Shown: piece after piece, positions 1-8,500 of the stretch
Layout of the letters: every line of letters starts with the position of its first letter
Position numbering within the stretch: position 1 is the first letter of the stretch
NCBI RefSeq assembly: GCF_052118925.1
Contig: NZ_JBQKGG010000008.1
Span: 1 to 64,000, forward strand
Direction of reading: 5' to 3'
DNA length: 64,000 nt
Source of the DNA: Lientehia sp934351765
Lineage (GTDB): Bacteria; Bacillota; Clostridia; Lachnospirales; Lachnospiraceae
The notes under the pieces: generated by a model
Databases searched by the model: none
Seen by the model: only the letters and a program-made list of their open reading frames with translations
Told to the model about the DNA's origin: nothing
Translations under genes and position numbers: made by a program

Positions 1-13
1 CTTCTTTCGCCAT
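1..13 (-). CDS. Start of a minus-strand gene cut by the window edge
   Basis: An ATG on the minus strand (13..11) is followed by codons for Ala-Lys-Glu before the window ends. It has a full AAGGAGG ribosome binding site about five bases upstream. Only four codons are visible, so the product cannot be named. The binding site lies inside a small hairpin (18-35), and a long leader runs upstream to about 400. Confidence 0.6.
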
Positions 14-17
14 AGGA

Positions 18-35
18 CCTCCTTCTGCAGGAGGA
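18..35 (-). promoter_or_regulatory. Hairpin covering the ribosome binding site of the edge gene
   Basis: On the minus strand CCTCCT and AGGAGG are separated by five bases, so the ribosome binding site of the gene starting at 13 can pair with an upstream anti-site. That could limit translation. This is seen in sequence only; no ligand or regulator is suggested. Confidence 0.4.
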
Positions 36-262
36 TACCTATTCAGTATACCATTGCATGACTAACTTATGGTTTCTATACCCAAATCAGATTTTTAAAA
101 TTCATTCAACGAATTTTTTCATTTTCTACTTGCCATTCGTTTTCTGATCTGCCGTTTACCTTCTACCAGACAGTTGAACAGTTTTGTCGTGACAGACGAA
201 AATATCTCTGCGGAAAGTCCTCGAATTCTACTGCTTACTAACAGGGATAGTGCCTTGTCGCA

Positions 263-296
263 ATAAAAAGGAGCTGAGATTCTTTGTCCCAACTCC
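263..296 (-). terminator. Intrinsic terminator in the leader of the edge gene
   Basis: A 10-bp stem (two G-U pairs) with a seven-base loop is followed on the minus strand by TTTTTAT. It lies 26 bases after the stop of a possible 11-residue leader peptide and about 250 bases before the gene starting at 13, so it could be an attenuator or the end of a short transcript. Confidence 0.55.
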
Positions 297-322
297 AAAA
301 TATTTTATTCCCTATACCATTC

Positions 323-358
323 TCAAACCATACAGTAATCTACAAAGCTTTTCTCCAT
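323..358 (-). CDS. Possible leader peptide, 11 residues
   Basis: An ATG with a GGGGAGG ribosome binding site eight bases upstream opens an 11-codon frame, MEKSFVDYCMV, that stops 26 bases before the terminator at 263-296. Leader peptide followed by terminator is the usual layout of ribosome-mediated attenuation. The peptide has no run of one amino acid, so a biosynthetic attenuator is not indicated; a drug- or stress-sensing leader is possible. The region also overlaps the upstream flank of the opposite-strand promoter at 385-413. Translation is not proven. Confidence 0.35.
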   Translation of the reverse strand: MEKSFVDYCMV

Positions 359-384
359 CTGATGTACCTCCCCACGTTATCTCG

Positions 385-413
385 TTGACATTTCAGCCAA
401 TCTGTTATACAAT
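385..413 (+). promoter_or_regulatory. Sigma-A type promoter for a candidate small RNA
   Basis: TTGACA at 385-390 and TACAAT at 408-413 are separated by 17 bases, a near-consensus housekeeping promoter. No plausible plus-strand coding frame follows before a strong terminator at 510-532. Confidence 0.6.
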
Positions 414-419
414 AAATTA

Positions 420-532
420 CAAGTTAAGTACCATACTAACTTACATCATAAGTTCAAATACGAATTTAATTCAAATCGTTGCGTTCAGCAACCCACAGTG
501 TGTGGATCAAGCCTGCTATGCAGGCTTTTTTT
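420..532 (+). ncRNA. Candidate small non-coding RNA, about 113 nt
   Basis: A near-consensus promoter (385-413) predicts transcription from about 420, and an intrinsic terminator (AGCCTGC/GCAGGCT stem, then seven T) ends it at about 532. In between lie short hairpins in series: AACTTA/TAAGTT (438-454), GTTGC/GCAAC (478-492) and CCACA/TGTGG (493-505). No convincing ribosome binding site plus frame is present. It matches no RNA family I recognise. It lies antisense to the upstream part of the edge-gene leader, so it could also act there. Confidence 0.45.
510..532 (+). terminator. Intrinsic terminator of the candidate small RNA
   Basis: A 7-bp GC-rich stem with a three-base loop (510-526) is followed by seven T on the plus strand. 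On the minus strand no T-run follows the stem, so it does not serve the LysR gene. Confidence 0.7.
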
Positions 533-612
533 CTTAATCCTCGCTGGTTTCTTTCCTCGTTTATGTCTTCTTTTTATTTAGTGTTTATTTTCTTTTATTA
601 TGCCTTATTATG

Positions 613-1497
613 TTATGACTTGCAACTGCTTTTCATCTTTCCCTGCAAATACTCCAGTAAAATCTTCGACACAACAGAGCTGGTTGTTTTGGAGAATGCC
701 AGCCCGATGGTACGGCAGCAGGAGGGCTCCAGGGGACGGGAAACTACATGATGGGCAAAGGCCTTCAGAACCAGATCCTGGGAAATGGTCACGCCGAGAT
801 GGCTCCGCAAAAATGCCATGATCAGCGTATCGTCCCGAAAGCGGTAACTGATCTTCGGCTTCACCGGACAGGAATCGATCAGATGCTGGATATCATTACT
901 GCAGCCCGGCGTTTCGATGATAAACGGATACTGAAACAGTTCCTCCAATGTAACGCTGTCTTTTGCTTCCAGCGGATGACCTTCTGGAAAAACCGCACAG
1001 AGCGGATCATGAAGCAGAGGATAAAAGGTCAGATCATCTGCTACGATGGCCGACAGGAATCCGCAGTCTACCTGTCCGTGAATAATCCAGTCCCGGATCT
1101 CATTATAGTTGCCGTCCTGGATTTCTACTTCGATCTTTGGATAATGCTCATGAAAAAAATGGATTACCTCTGGCATCCAGAGTGCTGTGATGCTGGAGAA
1201 GCTCCCGACACGCAGCTTTCCCTCAATCTTATGGTTGATGTTGAAGGCTGCCTGCCTGAGCTTCGCTTTCTGGTTCACCATCTCCTGGATGTACGGAAAC
1301 AGTCTTGTTCCGTTGTCCGTTAAGCACACGCCCCGCTTGACCCGGACAAACAGCTGCACGCCCAGTTCCTCCTCCAGCCCCGCCATCATCTGGCTGATGG
1401 CGGACTGCGTATAGGAAAGTGCTTCCGCAGCCCTGGAAAAGCTCCCTGTTTCGCAGACTTTTAAAAAAATTTCATATCGGTCTTTTTGTTCTTTCAT
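613..1497 (-). CDS. LysR-family transcriptional regulator
   Basis: This is a 294-residue LysR-type regulator, normal length for the family. Residues 1-60 form the winged helix-turn-helix (the stretch SFSRAAEALSYTQSAISQMMA is typical), followed by a two-lobed effector-binding domain. These proteins bind DNA as tetramers and respond to a small metabolite. I chose the ATG at 1497 because AGGTG lies seven bases upstream; a GTG three codons earlier has no good site. It is divergent from a sodium-coupled transporter that starts about 115 bases away, so it probably controls that gene and itself from the shared intergenic region. The ligand cannot be read from the sequence. Confidence 0.93.
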   Translation of the reverse strand: MKEQKDRYEIFLKVCETGSFSRAAEALSYTQSAISQMMAGLEEELGVQLFVRVKRGVCLTDNGTRLFPYIQEMVNQKAKLRQAAFNINHKIEGKLRVGSFSSITALWMPEVIHFFHEHYPKIEVEIQDGNYNEIRDWIIHGQVDCGFLSAIVADDLTFYPLLHDPLCAVFPEGHPLEAKDSVTLEELFQYPFIIETPGCSNDIQHLIDSCPVKPKISYRFRDDTLIMAFLRSHLGVTISQDLVLKAFAHHVVSRPLEPSCCRTIGLAFSKTTSSVVSKILLEYLQGKMKSSCKS

Positions 1498-1611
1498 CGT
1501 TTTCACCTATAAGTTTTTTTTATGTAGTGCATTAAAATCATTCATTTTCCTAATATCTTACCACATGATATACTGGTTAGCAAACTGTATAGATTGGAGT
1601 CTGAATTATTT

Positions 1612-3012
1612 ATGGAAAAGAAATCAAATCACTTTTCAGGACAGATCGGATTTATCCTTGCGGCAGCCGGAAGCGCCGTCGGTGTCGGCAACCTCTGGCG
1701 TTTTCCCTATCTGGCAGCCAAGGATGGCGGCGGTCTGTTTCTGATCATCTACCTGGTTCTTGTATTGACCTTCGGCTTCACGCTTCTGACCTCCGACATT
1801 GCCATCGGACGCCGGACAAAGCAAAGTGCCATCGGCGCCTATACGCAGATGAATCCCAAATGGAAATTTCTCGGAATCCTGACATTCCTGGTTCCGGTTC
1901 TCATTATGACCTATTACGCAGTCATCGGCGGCTGGATCTCGAAGTATGCAATCCTTTATCTTACCGGTCAGTCCGGTGCTGCTGCTCAGGATAACTTTTT
2001 TACCTCCTTTATCACCTCTCCGGTGTCTCCTGTGATCTTTGCCCTGTTATTCATGGCTGTCACAGCATTCATCGTTTACAACGGCGTGGAGGGCGGAATC
2101 GAGCGGGTATCGCGCTACATGATGCCGATCCTGCTGGTTCTGGTCGTTGTTATCGCAGTCTACTCCCTGACCCTGAAGCATACAGACGCTTCCGGCCAGG
2201 TACGGACCGGCATGGAAGGCTTTCTTTATTACATCACCCCTCATCTGGAGGGTCTGACCCCCGGACGTTTTCTTCAGATTCTTCTGGATGCCATGAGCCA
2301 GCTGTTCTTCTCGCTGAGCGTATCCATGGGCATCATGATCACCTACGGTTCTTATGTGAAGCCGGAGGTTAATCTGGGAAAAGCCGTCAACCGGATCGAG
2401 CTGTTTGATACCGGTGTTGCACTGATTGCCGGCGCCATGATCATTCCCGCCGTCTTTGTCTTTTCCGGTACGGACGGTATGGGAGTCGGCCCCAGCCTGA
2501 TGTTTGTTTCCCTGCCGAAGGTGTTTAATGCCATGGGAACGGCCGGGATCATTGTCGGTGCACTGTTTTTCATCGCCGCGATTTTTGCAACCCTGACCTC
2601 CTGCATTTCCGTGCTGGAATCCATCACCGCAAACTGCATGGAAATTTTTCATTCCAGCCGGAAAAAGACCGTCCTGGTTCTGGCCGTTATCTATCTGGCT
2701 GCTTCCGCGGTGATCGCCCTCGGTTACAGTATCTTCTATTTTGAAGCAACGCTTCCCAATGGATCCGTCGGCCAGCTTCTGGACATCGCCGATTACATCA
2801 GCAACAGCGTCATGATGCCTTTTATCGCCCTGCTCTCCACGATCCTCATCGGCTGGATCAAAAAGCCGGACTATGTCATCGAAGAAATGGAGCAAAACGG
2901 TCATACCTTCCGCCGCAAGAGACTGTACCGGGTCATGATCCGCTATGTTGTCCCCGCTATGATGCTGATCCTCTTTTTACAGTCCACCGGTATTCTTTCC
3001 TGGATCATGTAA
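1612..3012 (+). CDS. Sodium-dependent transporter, NSS/SNF family
   Basis: This 466-residue, very hydrophobic protein belongs to the neurotransmitter:sodium symporter family (LeuT, MhsT, TnaT). The first membrane helix carries the family signature AVGVGNLWRFPY (about residues 19-30), where LeuT binds sodium and the substrate carboxylate. About eleven or twelve membrane segments follow. Bacterial members take up amino acids such as tryptophan, tyrosine or leucine; the exact substrate is not visible. The ATG at 1612 is preferred, with GGAG about 12 bases upstream; a TTG at 1594 is an alternative. It is divergent from the LysR gene and ends at an intrinsic terminator at 3031-3065, so it is probably a single-gene unit under LysR control. 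Confidence 0.92.
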   Translation: MEKKSNHFSGQIGFILAAAGSAVGVGNLWRFPYLAAKDGGGLFLIIYLVLVLTFGFTLLTSDIAIGRRTKQSAIGAYTQMNPKWKFLGILTFLVPVLIMTYYAVIGGWISKYAILYLTGQSGAAAQDNFFTSFITSPVSPVIFALLFMAVTAFIVYNGVEGGIERVSRYMMPILLVLVVVIAVYSLTLKHTDASGQVRTGMEGFLYYITPHLEGLTPGRFLQILLDAMSQLFFSLSVSMGIMITYGSYVKPEVNLGKAVNRIELFDTGVALIAGAMIIPAVFVFSGTDGMGVGPSLMFVSLPKVFNAMGTAGIIVGALFFIAAIFATLTSCISVLESITANCMEIFHSSRKKTVLVLAVIYLAASAVIALGYSIFYFEATLPNGSVGQLLDIADYISNSVMMPFIALLSTILIGWIKKPDYVIEEMEQNGHTFRRKRLYRVMIRYVVPAMMLILFLQSTGILSWIM

Positions 3013-3030
3013 ACATGAAACCTGTTTCAT

Positions 3031-3065
3031 CCGGAGCTGCTTTTGATACAGTTCTGGTGTTTTTA
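3031..3065 (+). terminator. Intrinsic terminator after the NSS transporter
   Basis: A 9-bp stem with two G-U pairs (CCGGAGCTG with CAGTTCTGG) is followed by GTGTTTTTAT. It lies between the transporter stop and the ribosome binding site of the next gene. Confidence 0.6.
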
Positions 3066-3086
3066 TAAAAAGGAGCTCTCTGAATT

Positions 3087-3953
3087 ATGTCAGTGTTTCT
3101 TCACAACACCTTAAACGACCGCCAATGCCGACAGATCAAAGGACTTCACGACCGCTGTCTTTCTGCCGTTCCGGTTTCATCTGCCCAGCTCAGCCTGGTG
3201 CTTCCGGAGGAAGGTGAGGTCTATGAGGACACCTTCTATCTGACCTTTGAAGCCAACGGAAAACTGCTCAGTTTCCTTTCCGTATTCTGCCCCGATGGTG
3301 ATACTGTTGAAATTTCCGGCTTCACGGATCCTGCCGAGCGTCATCGCGGCTATTTTTCCAGACTGTTATCCGCTGCAAAAAAAGAGGCGGAAAAACGCTT
3401 CCAGCCTCTTTATTTTCTGTACCAGGGACTTTCCGAAGATCCCGATACGGCCTCCTTTTGCCGGCACCATCATCTTTCCCTGTCGTTCCGGGAATGTATG
3501 ATGAGCCATCCAGGATCTGTGGGAACAAGCCTTCCATCCGATTTCTCCATCCGCCCCGCCAAAGCTTCCGACCGGGAGCTTCTGATCCGGCTTCATCTCG
3601 GTTCCTTTCTCCCCGGAACCCCCGGTTTTATGACGGAAGAAGAGGCTGTCGGATACATGGACACGCTTCTCTCCGATCCCGCCACAAACTCATTTTTATT
3701 ATTTCTCGGATCGGAACCTGTAGGACTTTATCATCTTACCTCCGGAGGAAAATCCTTTTATTTTATGGGGCTGGGAATCCTCCCGGCGTTCCGGCGCCAG
3801 GGACTGGCCGCTCAGACCCTGAACCATGTTCTCTCCCGGATTCCGGAAAACCAGAATCTGCTTTTGCAGGTGTCTACACGAAACACCGCCGCATGGGAGC
3901 TGTATCAGAAGCTGGAGTTTCAGGTCGTCAATCAGGTGGAATATTTCGAATAA
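3087..3953 (+). CDS. Tandem GNAT-family N-acetyltransferase
   Basis: A 288-residue protein with two GNAT-like halves. The N-terminal half carries a weak acetyl-CoA motif around RHRGYFSRLL (about residue 80). The C-terminal half has the classic version, LGILPAFRRQGLAAQTL (about residues 230-246), followed by the typical NTAAWELYQKLEF end segment. GNAT enzymes move an acetyl group from acetyl-CoA to an amine on a small molecule or protein; the acceptor cannot be predicted. The ATG has AAGGAG upstream. It is convergent with gltD, with a terminator between them. Confidence 0.88.
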   Translation: MSVFLHNTLNDRQCRQIKGLHDRCLSAVPVSSAQLSLVLPEEGEVYEDTFYLTFEANGKLLSFLSVFCPDGDTVEISGFTDPAERHRGYFSRLLSAAKKEAEKRFQPLYFLYQGLSEDPDTASFCRHHHLSLSFRECMMSHPGSVGTSLPSDFSIRPAKASDRELLIRLHLGSFLPGTPGFMTEEEAVGYMDTLLSDPATNSFLLFLGSEPVGLYHLTSGGKSFYFMGLGILPAFRRQGLAAQTLNHVLSRIPENQNLLLQVSTRNTAAWELYQKLEFQVVNQVEYFE

Positions 3954-3992
3954 AAAACAGACTGCGTATCGTTCTTGGGATAGCGCAGTCTG
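3952..3992 (-). terminator. Intrinsic terminator of gltBD
   Basis: CAGACTGCG and CGCAGTCTG form a 9-bp perfect stem (3958-3992); on the minus strand a run of six T follows. It sits just past the gltD stop and overlaps the stop of the convergent GNAT gene. Confidence 0.75.
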
Positions 3993-4024
3993 CCTGAATC
4001 TCATTTTCTATATTTCTTTCACTT

Positions 4025-5512
4025 CTACACCGGATTGGAATAGCCCATCAGACTCTCATCCACGGCTCTTGCTACTTCACGCCCTTCGCGGATCGCCCAG
4101 ACGACCAGAGACTGGCCACGGTGCATGTCTCCGGCGGTAAAAACGTTTTTCACACTGGTCTGATACTTGCCGGGCTCAGTCTTTACATTGGTCCGTTCGC
4201 TGACCTCCACACCAAATGCCTTTGTCACATAGGACTGGCTGCCCAGAAAGCCTGCAGCGATGAGGACAAGATCCACATCGATGGTCTCCTCGCTTCCGGC
4301 GACAGGAACCATGTTCATGCGTCCCGTCTTTTCGTCCTTTTTCGGCTCCAGCTTCACCAGAACGGCTTTCTTTAAATTGCCCTTTCCATCGGCAATAAAC
4401 TCCTTCACCGTGGTCTGGTAGATCCGGGGATCATGACCAAACACGGCAATGGCCTCCTCCTGACCGTAATCGGTTTTCAGAATCCTGGGCCATTCAGGCC
4501 AGGGATTATTCGGAAGTCTTGTTTCCGGCGGTTTCGGCATCATCTCAAGCTGAACGATGGATTTGCAGCCATGGCGAATCGAGGTTCCGACACAGTCGTT
4601 TCCGGTATCGCCGCCGCCGATGACCATGACACGCTTTCCCTTGGCAGAAATAAATTTTCCGTCCTTCAGATCCGAATCCAGCAGGCTCTTGGTGGTCGCT
4701 GTCAAAAAGTCTACGGCAAAATAGATACCCTTTGCCTCTCGTCCGGGAACCTTGATGTCTCTCGGATTGGAAGCACCGCAGGCCAGAACCACGCTGTCAA
4801 ACTGCTTCAGGATTTCCTCCGCTTTCATGGTATTTCCTACATCAGTATTTGGCACAAACTCCACGCCCTCTTCCCGCATGATTGCCAGCTTCCGGTCGAT
4901 GATCGACTTATCCAGCTTCATGTTGGGGATTCCGTAGCGAAGAAGACCTCCGATCCGGTCCCGCCGTTCAAATACCGTTACCAGGTGCCCGCGCTTATTG
5001 AGCATATCGGCCGCTGCCAGGCCGGAGGGACCGCTTCCGATCACGGCAACCCGCTTTCCGGTGCGGACTTCCGGCGGCATGGGCTTCACATAGCCGTTTT
5101 TATATGCCGTTTCGATGACACACATCTCATTTTCCTTAATGGAAATCGGCTTTCCGTTCAGGTTGCAGGTGCATGCCACCTCGCAGGGCGCCGGGCAGAC
5201 CCGGCAGGTGAATTCCGGAAACGAGTGGGTCTTATGAAGCCGGTTATAAGCCTGTCTCCAGTTTCCATGATAGATCAAATCGTTCCACTCCGGAATCAGG
5301 TTGTTCAGCGGACAGCCGGAAACCATTCCCTTAAACAGCACTCCAGACTGGCAGAACGGCGTTCCGCAGTCCATACATCTTGCTCCCTGAAGCCGCTGCT
5401 GTTTCGTCGGGAGCGGCAGATGAAACTCCTTAAAATTCTTGATCCGTTCCAGAGGCGCCACGACAACGCCGTTTTCCCGTTCATAATCCAGAAATCCAGT
5501 TGGCTTTCCCAT
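4025..5512 (-). CDS. gltD: Glutamate synthase, small (beta) subunit
   Basis: A 495-residue NADPH-dependent flavoprotein subunit of glutamate synthase. It oxidises NADPH on FAD and passes electrons through iron-sulfur clusters to the large subunit, which makes two glutamates from glutamine and 2-oxoglutarate. The N-terminus holds cluster cysteines (CMDCGTPFC near residue 48 and CRVCPAPCEVAC near 105), followed by the FAD motif GSGPSGLAAA (about 160) and an NADPH motif GGGDTGNDC (about 300). The usual length is about 480-495. It follows gltB by three bases, so the two are co-transcribed and end at the terminator at 3952-3992. Confidence 0.97.
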   Translation of the reverse strand: MGKPTGFLDYERENGVVVAPLERIKNFKEFHLPLPTKQQRLQGARCMDCGTPFCQSGVLFKGMVSGCPLNNLIPEWNDLIYHGNWRQAYNRLHKTHSFPEFTCRVCPAPCEVACTCNLNGKPISIKENEMCVIETAYKNGYVKPMPPEVRTGKRVAVIGSGPSGLAAADMLNKRGHLVTVFERRDRIGGLLRYGIPNMKLDKSIIDRKLAIMREEGVEFVPNTDVGNTMKAEEILKQFDSVVLACGASNPRDIKVPGREAKGIYFAVDFLTATTKSLLDSDLKDGKFISAKGKRVMVIGGGDTGNDCVGTSIRHGCKSIVQLEMMPKPPETRLPNNPWPEWPRILKTDYGQEEAIAVFGHDPRIYQTTVKEFIADGKGNLKKAVLVKLEPKKDEKTGRMNMVPVAGSEETIDVDLVLIAAGFLGSQSYVTKAFGVEVSERTNVKTEPGKYQTSVKNVFTAGDMHRGQSLVVWAIREGREVARAVDESLMGYSNPV

Positions 5513-5515
5513 CTT

Positions 5516-8500
5516 TTAGCGTCCTCCTTCCGCTTCACCCTTTGCATTGGCAAAGAATGCTTCAATCTGTGCCTGCTCGCTGCTCAGTCCCTTTTCTTCC
5601 ATCTGGACAATGGTATTGAGCATCCGCTTATAATCATAAGGAATGATCTTCTTGAATTTCGGAAGGTATTCGCCAAAGTGCTCCAAAATCTCTTTTCCGC
5701 GCTCCGAATTGGTGTATGCCACATGATCCTGAATCATCTTTTTCAGTTCCAGCACATCATATTTGTTGGTCAGTTCTTCCATGGAGACCATCTCCCGGTT
5801 CAGTCTGCGGTACAGATCGTTTTCCTCATCCAGCACGTAGGCGATTCCGCCGCTCATGCCTGCGGCAAAGTTCTTCCCGGTCTTTCCGAGAACCACCACA
5901 CAGCCGCCGGTCATGTACTCACAGCCATGGTCTCCCACACCTTCCACAACGGCTCTGGCTCCGGAATTTCTCACGGCGAACCGCTCACCGGCAAGGCCGC
6001 TGATATAAGCCTTTCCGCCGGTAGCACCGTAAAGAGCCACGTTGCCGATAATGATATTTTCATCTGCCCGGAAGACAGCACCCTGGGGCGGATAGATCAC
6101 CAGCTTACCGCCGGATAAGCCCTTTCCGAAGTAATCGTTGCTGTCACCCTCCACTTCCAGTGTCAGCCCTGCCGGGATAAAGGCTCCGAAGCTCTGACCG
6201 CCGCTGCCGTTACACTTCACCGTAAAGGTATCCTCCGGCAGTCCCTCCGGATAATGCCTCGTGATTTCTGCGCCGAACATGGTTCCGAAGGTCCGATCGG
6301 TATTCTTGATGTCTACCTCGATGCTGCGCTTCTGTCCGGCCTCCAGTGCAGGAAGCAGCTTCTTAACCAGCACCCGTTCATCCAGCGTCTTCTGAAGCTC
6401 AAAATTATATACTTTTTTATGATGATAACCGGCCAGCTTTGTTCCCACATAGGGGTTATCCAGAATTCTGGACATATCCACGGTCTTTGCGCGGTCAAAA
6501 TCCAACTCACTCTTTACCTTTAATAAGTCAGTACGTCCAACCAGCTCATCCACCGTGCGGACACCCAGCTTTGCCATGTACTCCCGCAGCTCCTGTGCCA
6601 CAAAGTGCATGAAGTTGATCACGTACTCCGGCTTGCCGCGGAACCGCTTTCTCAGCTCCGGATTCTGGGTCGCAATGCCCACCGGACAAGTGTCCAGGTT
6701 GCAGACCCGCATCATGACACAGCCCATAGTCACCAGAGGAGCCGTTGCAAAACCGAATTCCTCAGCGCCCAGCAGCGCGGCGATCACCACATCGCGTCCG
6801 TTCATCAGCTTTCCATCTGTTTCCAGGATCACCTTGTCGCGAAGCCCGTTCATGATCAGCGTCTGATGGGTCTCCGAAAGTCCCAGCTCCCAGGGAAGTC
6901 CGGCGTTGTAAATGGAATTTCTGGGCGCCGCACCGGTTCCGCCATCAAATCCGGAGATCAGGATTACCTGGGCTCCGGCCTTTGCTACACCGGCCGCAAC
7001 CGTTCCCACACCGGCCTCGGAAACCAGCTTTACGGAAATCCTTGCATTTTTATTGGCATTTTTCAGATCATAGATCAGCTGTGCCAGATCCTCGATAGAA
7101 TAGATATCATGATGAGGCGGCGGGGAGATCAGGCCCACACCAGGCGTTGAGTGTCTTGTTTTTGCCACCCAGGGATATACCTTTTTGCCGGGAAGCTGGC
7201 CGCCCTCTCCGGGTTTTGCCCCCTGTGCCATCTTGATCTGAATCTCATCCGCACTGACTAAAAATCTGGATGTTACACCAAACCTTGCAGATGCTACCTG
7301 CTTGATGGCCGAACAGCGGTCCTGTCCGATGATTCCCTTCGTAGCCAGACGCTCCAGTGCCTCGCCGCCCTCACCGGTGTTGGACTTTCCATGGATCGCA
7401 TTCATGGCAAGCGCCAGCGTCTCATGGGCCTCCTGGGAGATAGAACCATAGGACATGGCTCCGGTCTTAAATCGTTTCACAATAGAATCCACACTCTCCA
7501 CCTCGTCGATGGGAATGCCCTTCTCCGGATAATTGAAATCCAGAAGCCCGCGGAGGTTCATGGGCTTGCGCTCCTCATGGAGCAGCTCCGAATATTCCTT
7601 GAACATCTCATAATTTCCGGTCTTTGTGGATTCCTGGAGCAGATGGATCGTCTTGGGATTGTATAAATGCTCCTCTTTTCCGGCACGGGATTTATGACTT
7701 CCTACACTCTCCAGGGTCAGATCCACCTGTAACCCCAGCGGATCGAAGGCCGCCGAATGGAGGGCATCCACATCTGCCGCGATATCCTTTAAGGTCACGC
7801 CGCCGACCCGGCTCACCGTATCGGTAAAGTAACGGTCGATAACCTCCTTGGAAATACCCACTGCCTCAAAGATCTGGGATCCCTGATAGGACTGAATCGT
7901 GGAAACGCCCATCTTGGACGCGATCTTCACGATCCCATGGAGTACTGCGGAATCATAATCGGCCACAGCAGCGTAATAATCCTTGTCCAGCATGTTCGAA
8001 TCGATCAGATGACGGATCGACTCATGAGCCAGATACGGATTGATGGCACAGGCGCCGTAGCCCAGCAGCGTTGCAAAATGATGAACCTCTCTCGGCTCGC
8101 CGCTCTCTAAGATCATAGCCACCGAAGTCCGCTTCTTGGTCCGTACCAGATGCTGCTGCAGCGCCGAAACAGCCAGGAGTGACGGGATCGGTACATGGTT
8201 TTCATCAATGCCGCGGTCCGACAGGATCAGGATATTGGCGCCGTCCCGGTGTGCCCGGTCTGCCTCCAGGAACAGATGATCCAGTGCCTTCTCCAGGGAA
8301 GTATTCTTATAATAAATGATCGGGATCACCACCGGCTTTAAGCCGTCCACCTTCATGCTTTTGATTTTCAACAGATCCGTATCTGTTAAGATCGGGTTAT
8401 TGACCTTTAAGATCCGGCAGTTTTCCGGTGATTCCTTTAACAGGTTTCCGTCACAGCCAATGTATACCGATGTGGAGGTTACGATCTCCTCACGGATCGC

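Noticed and set aside
4433..6118. Long plus-strand open frame (561 codons) opposite gltD and gltB
   Set aside because: It is antisense to two clear genes, has no ribosome binding site, and its translation is low in structure with many His and Arg residues, as expected from a shadow frame of GC-biased genes.
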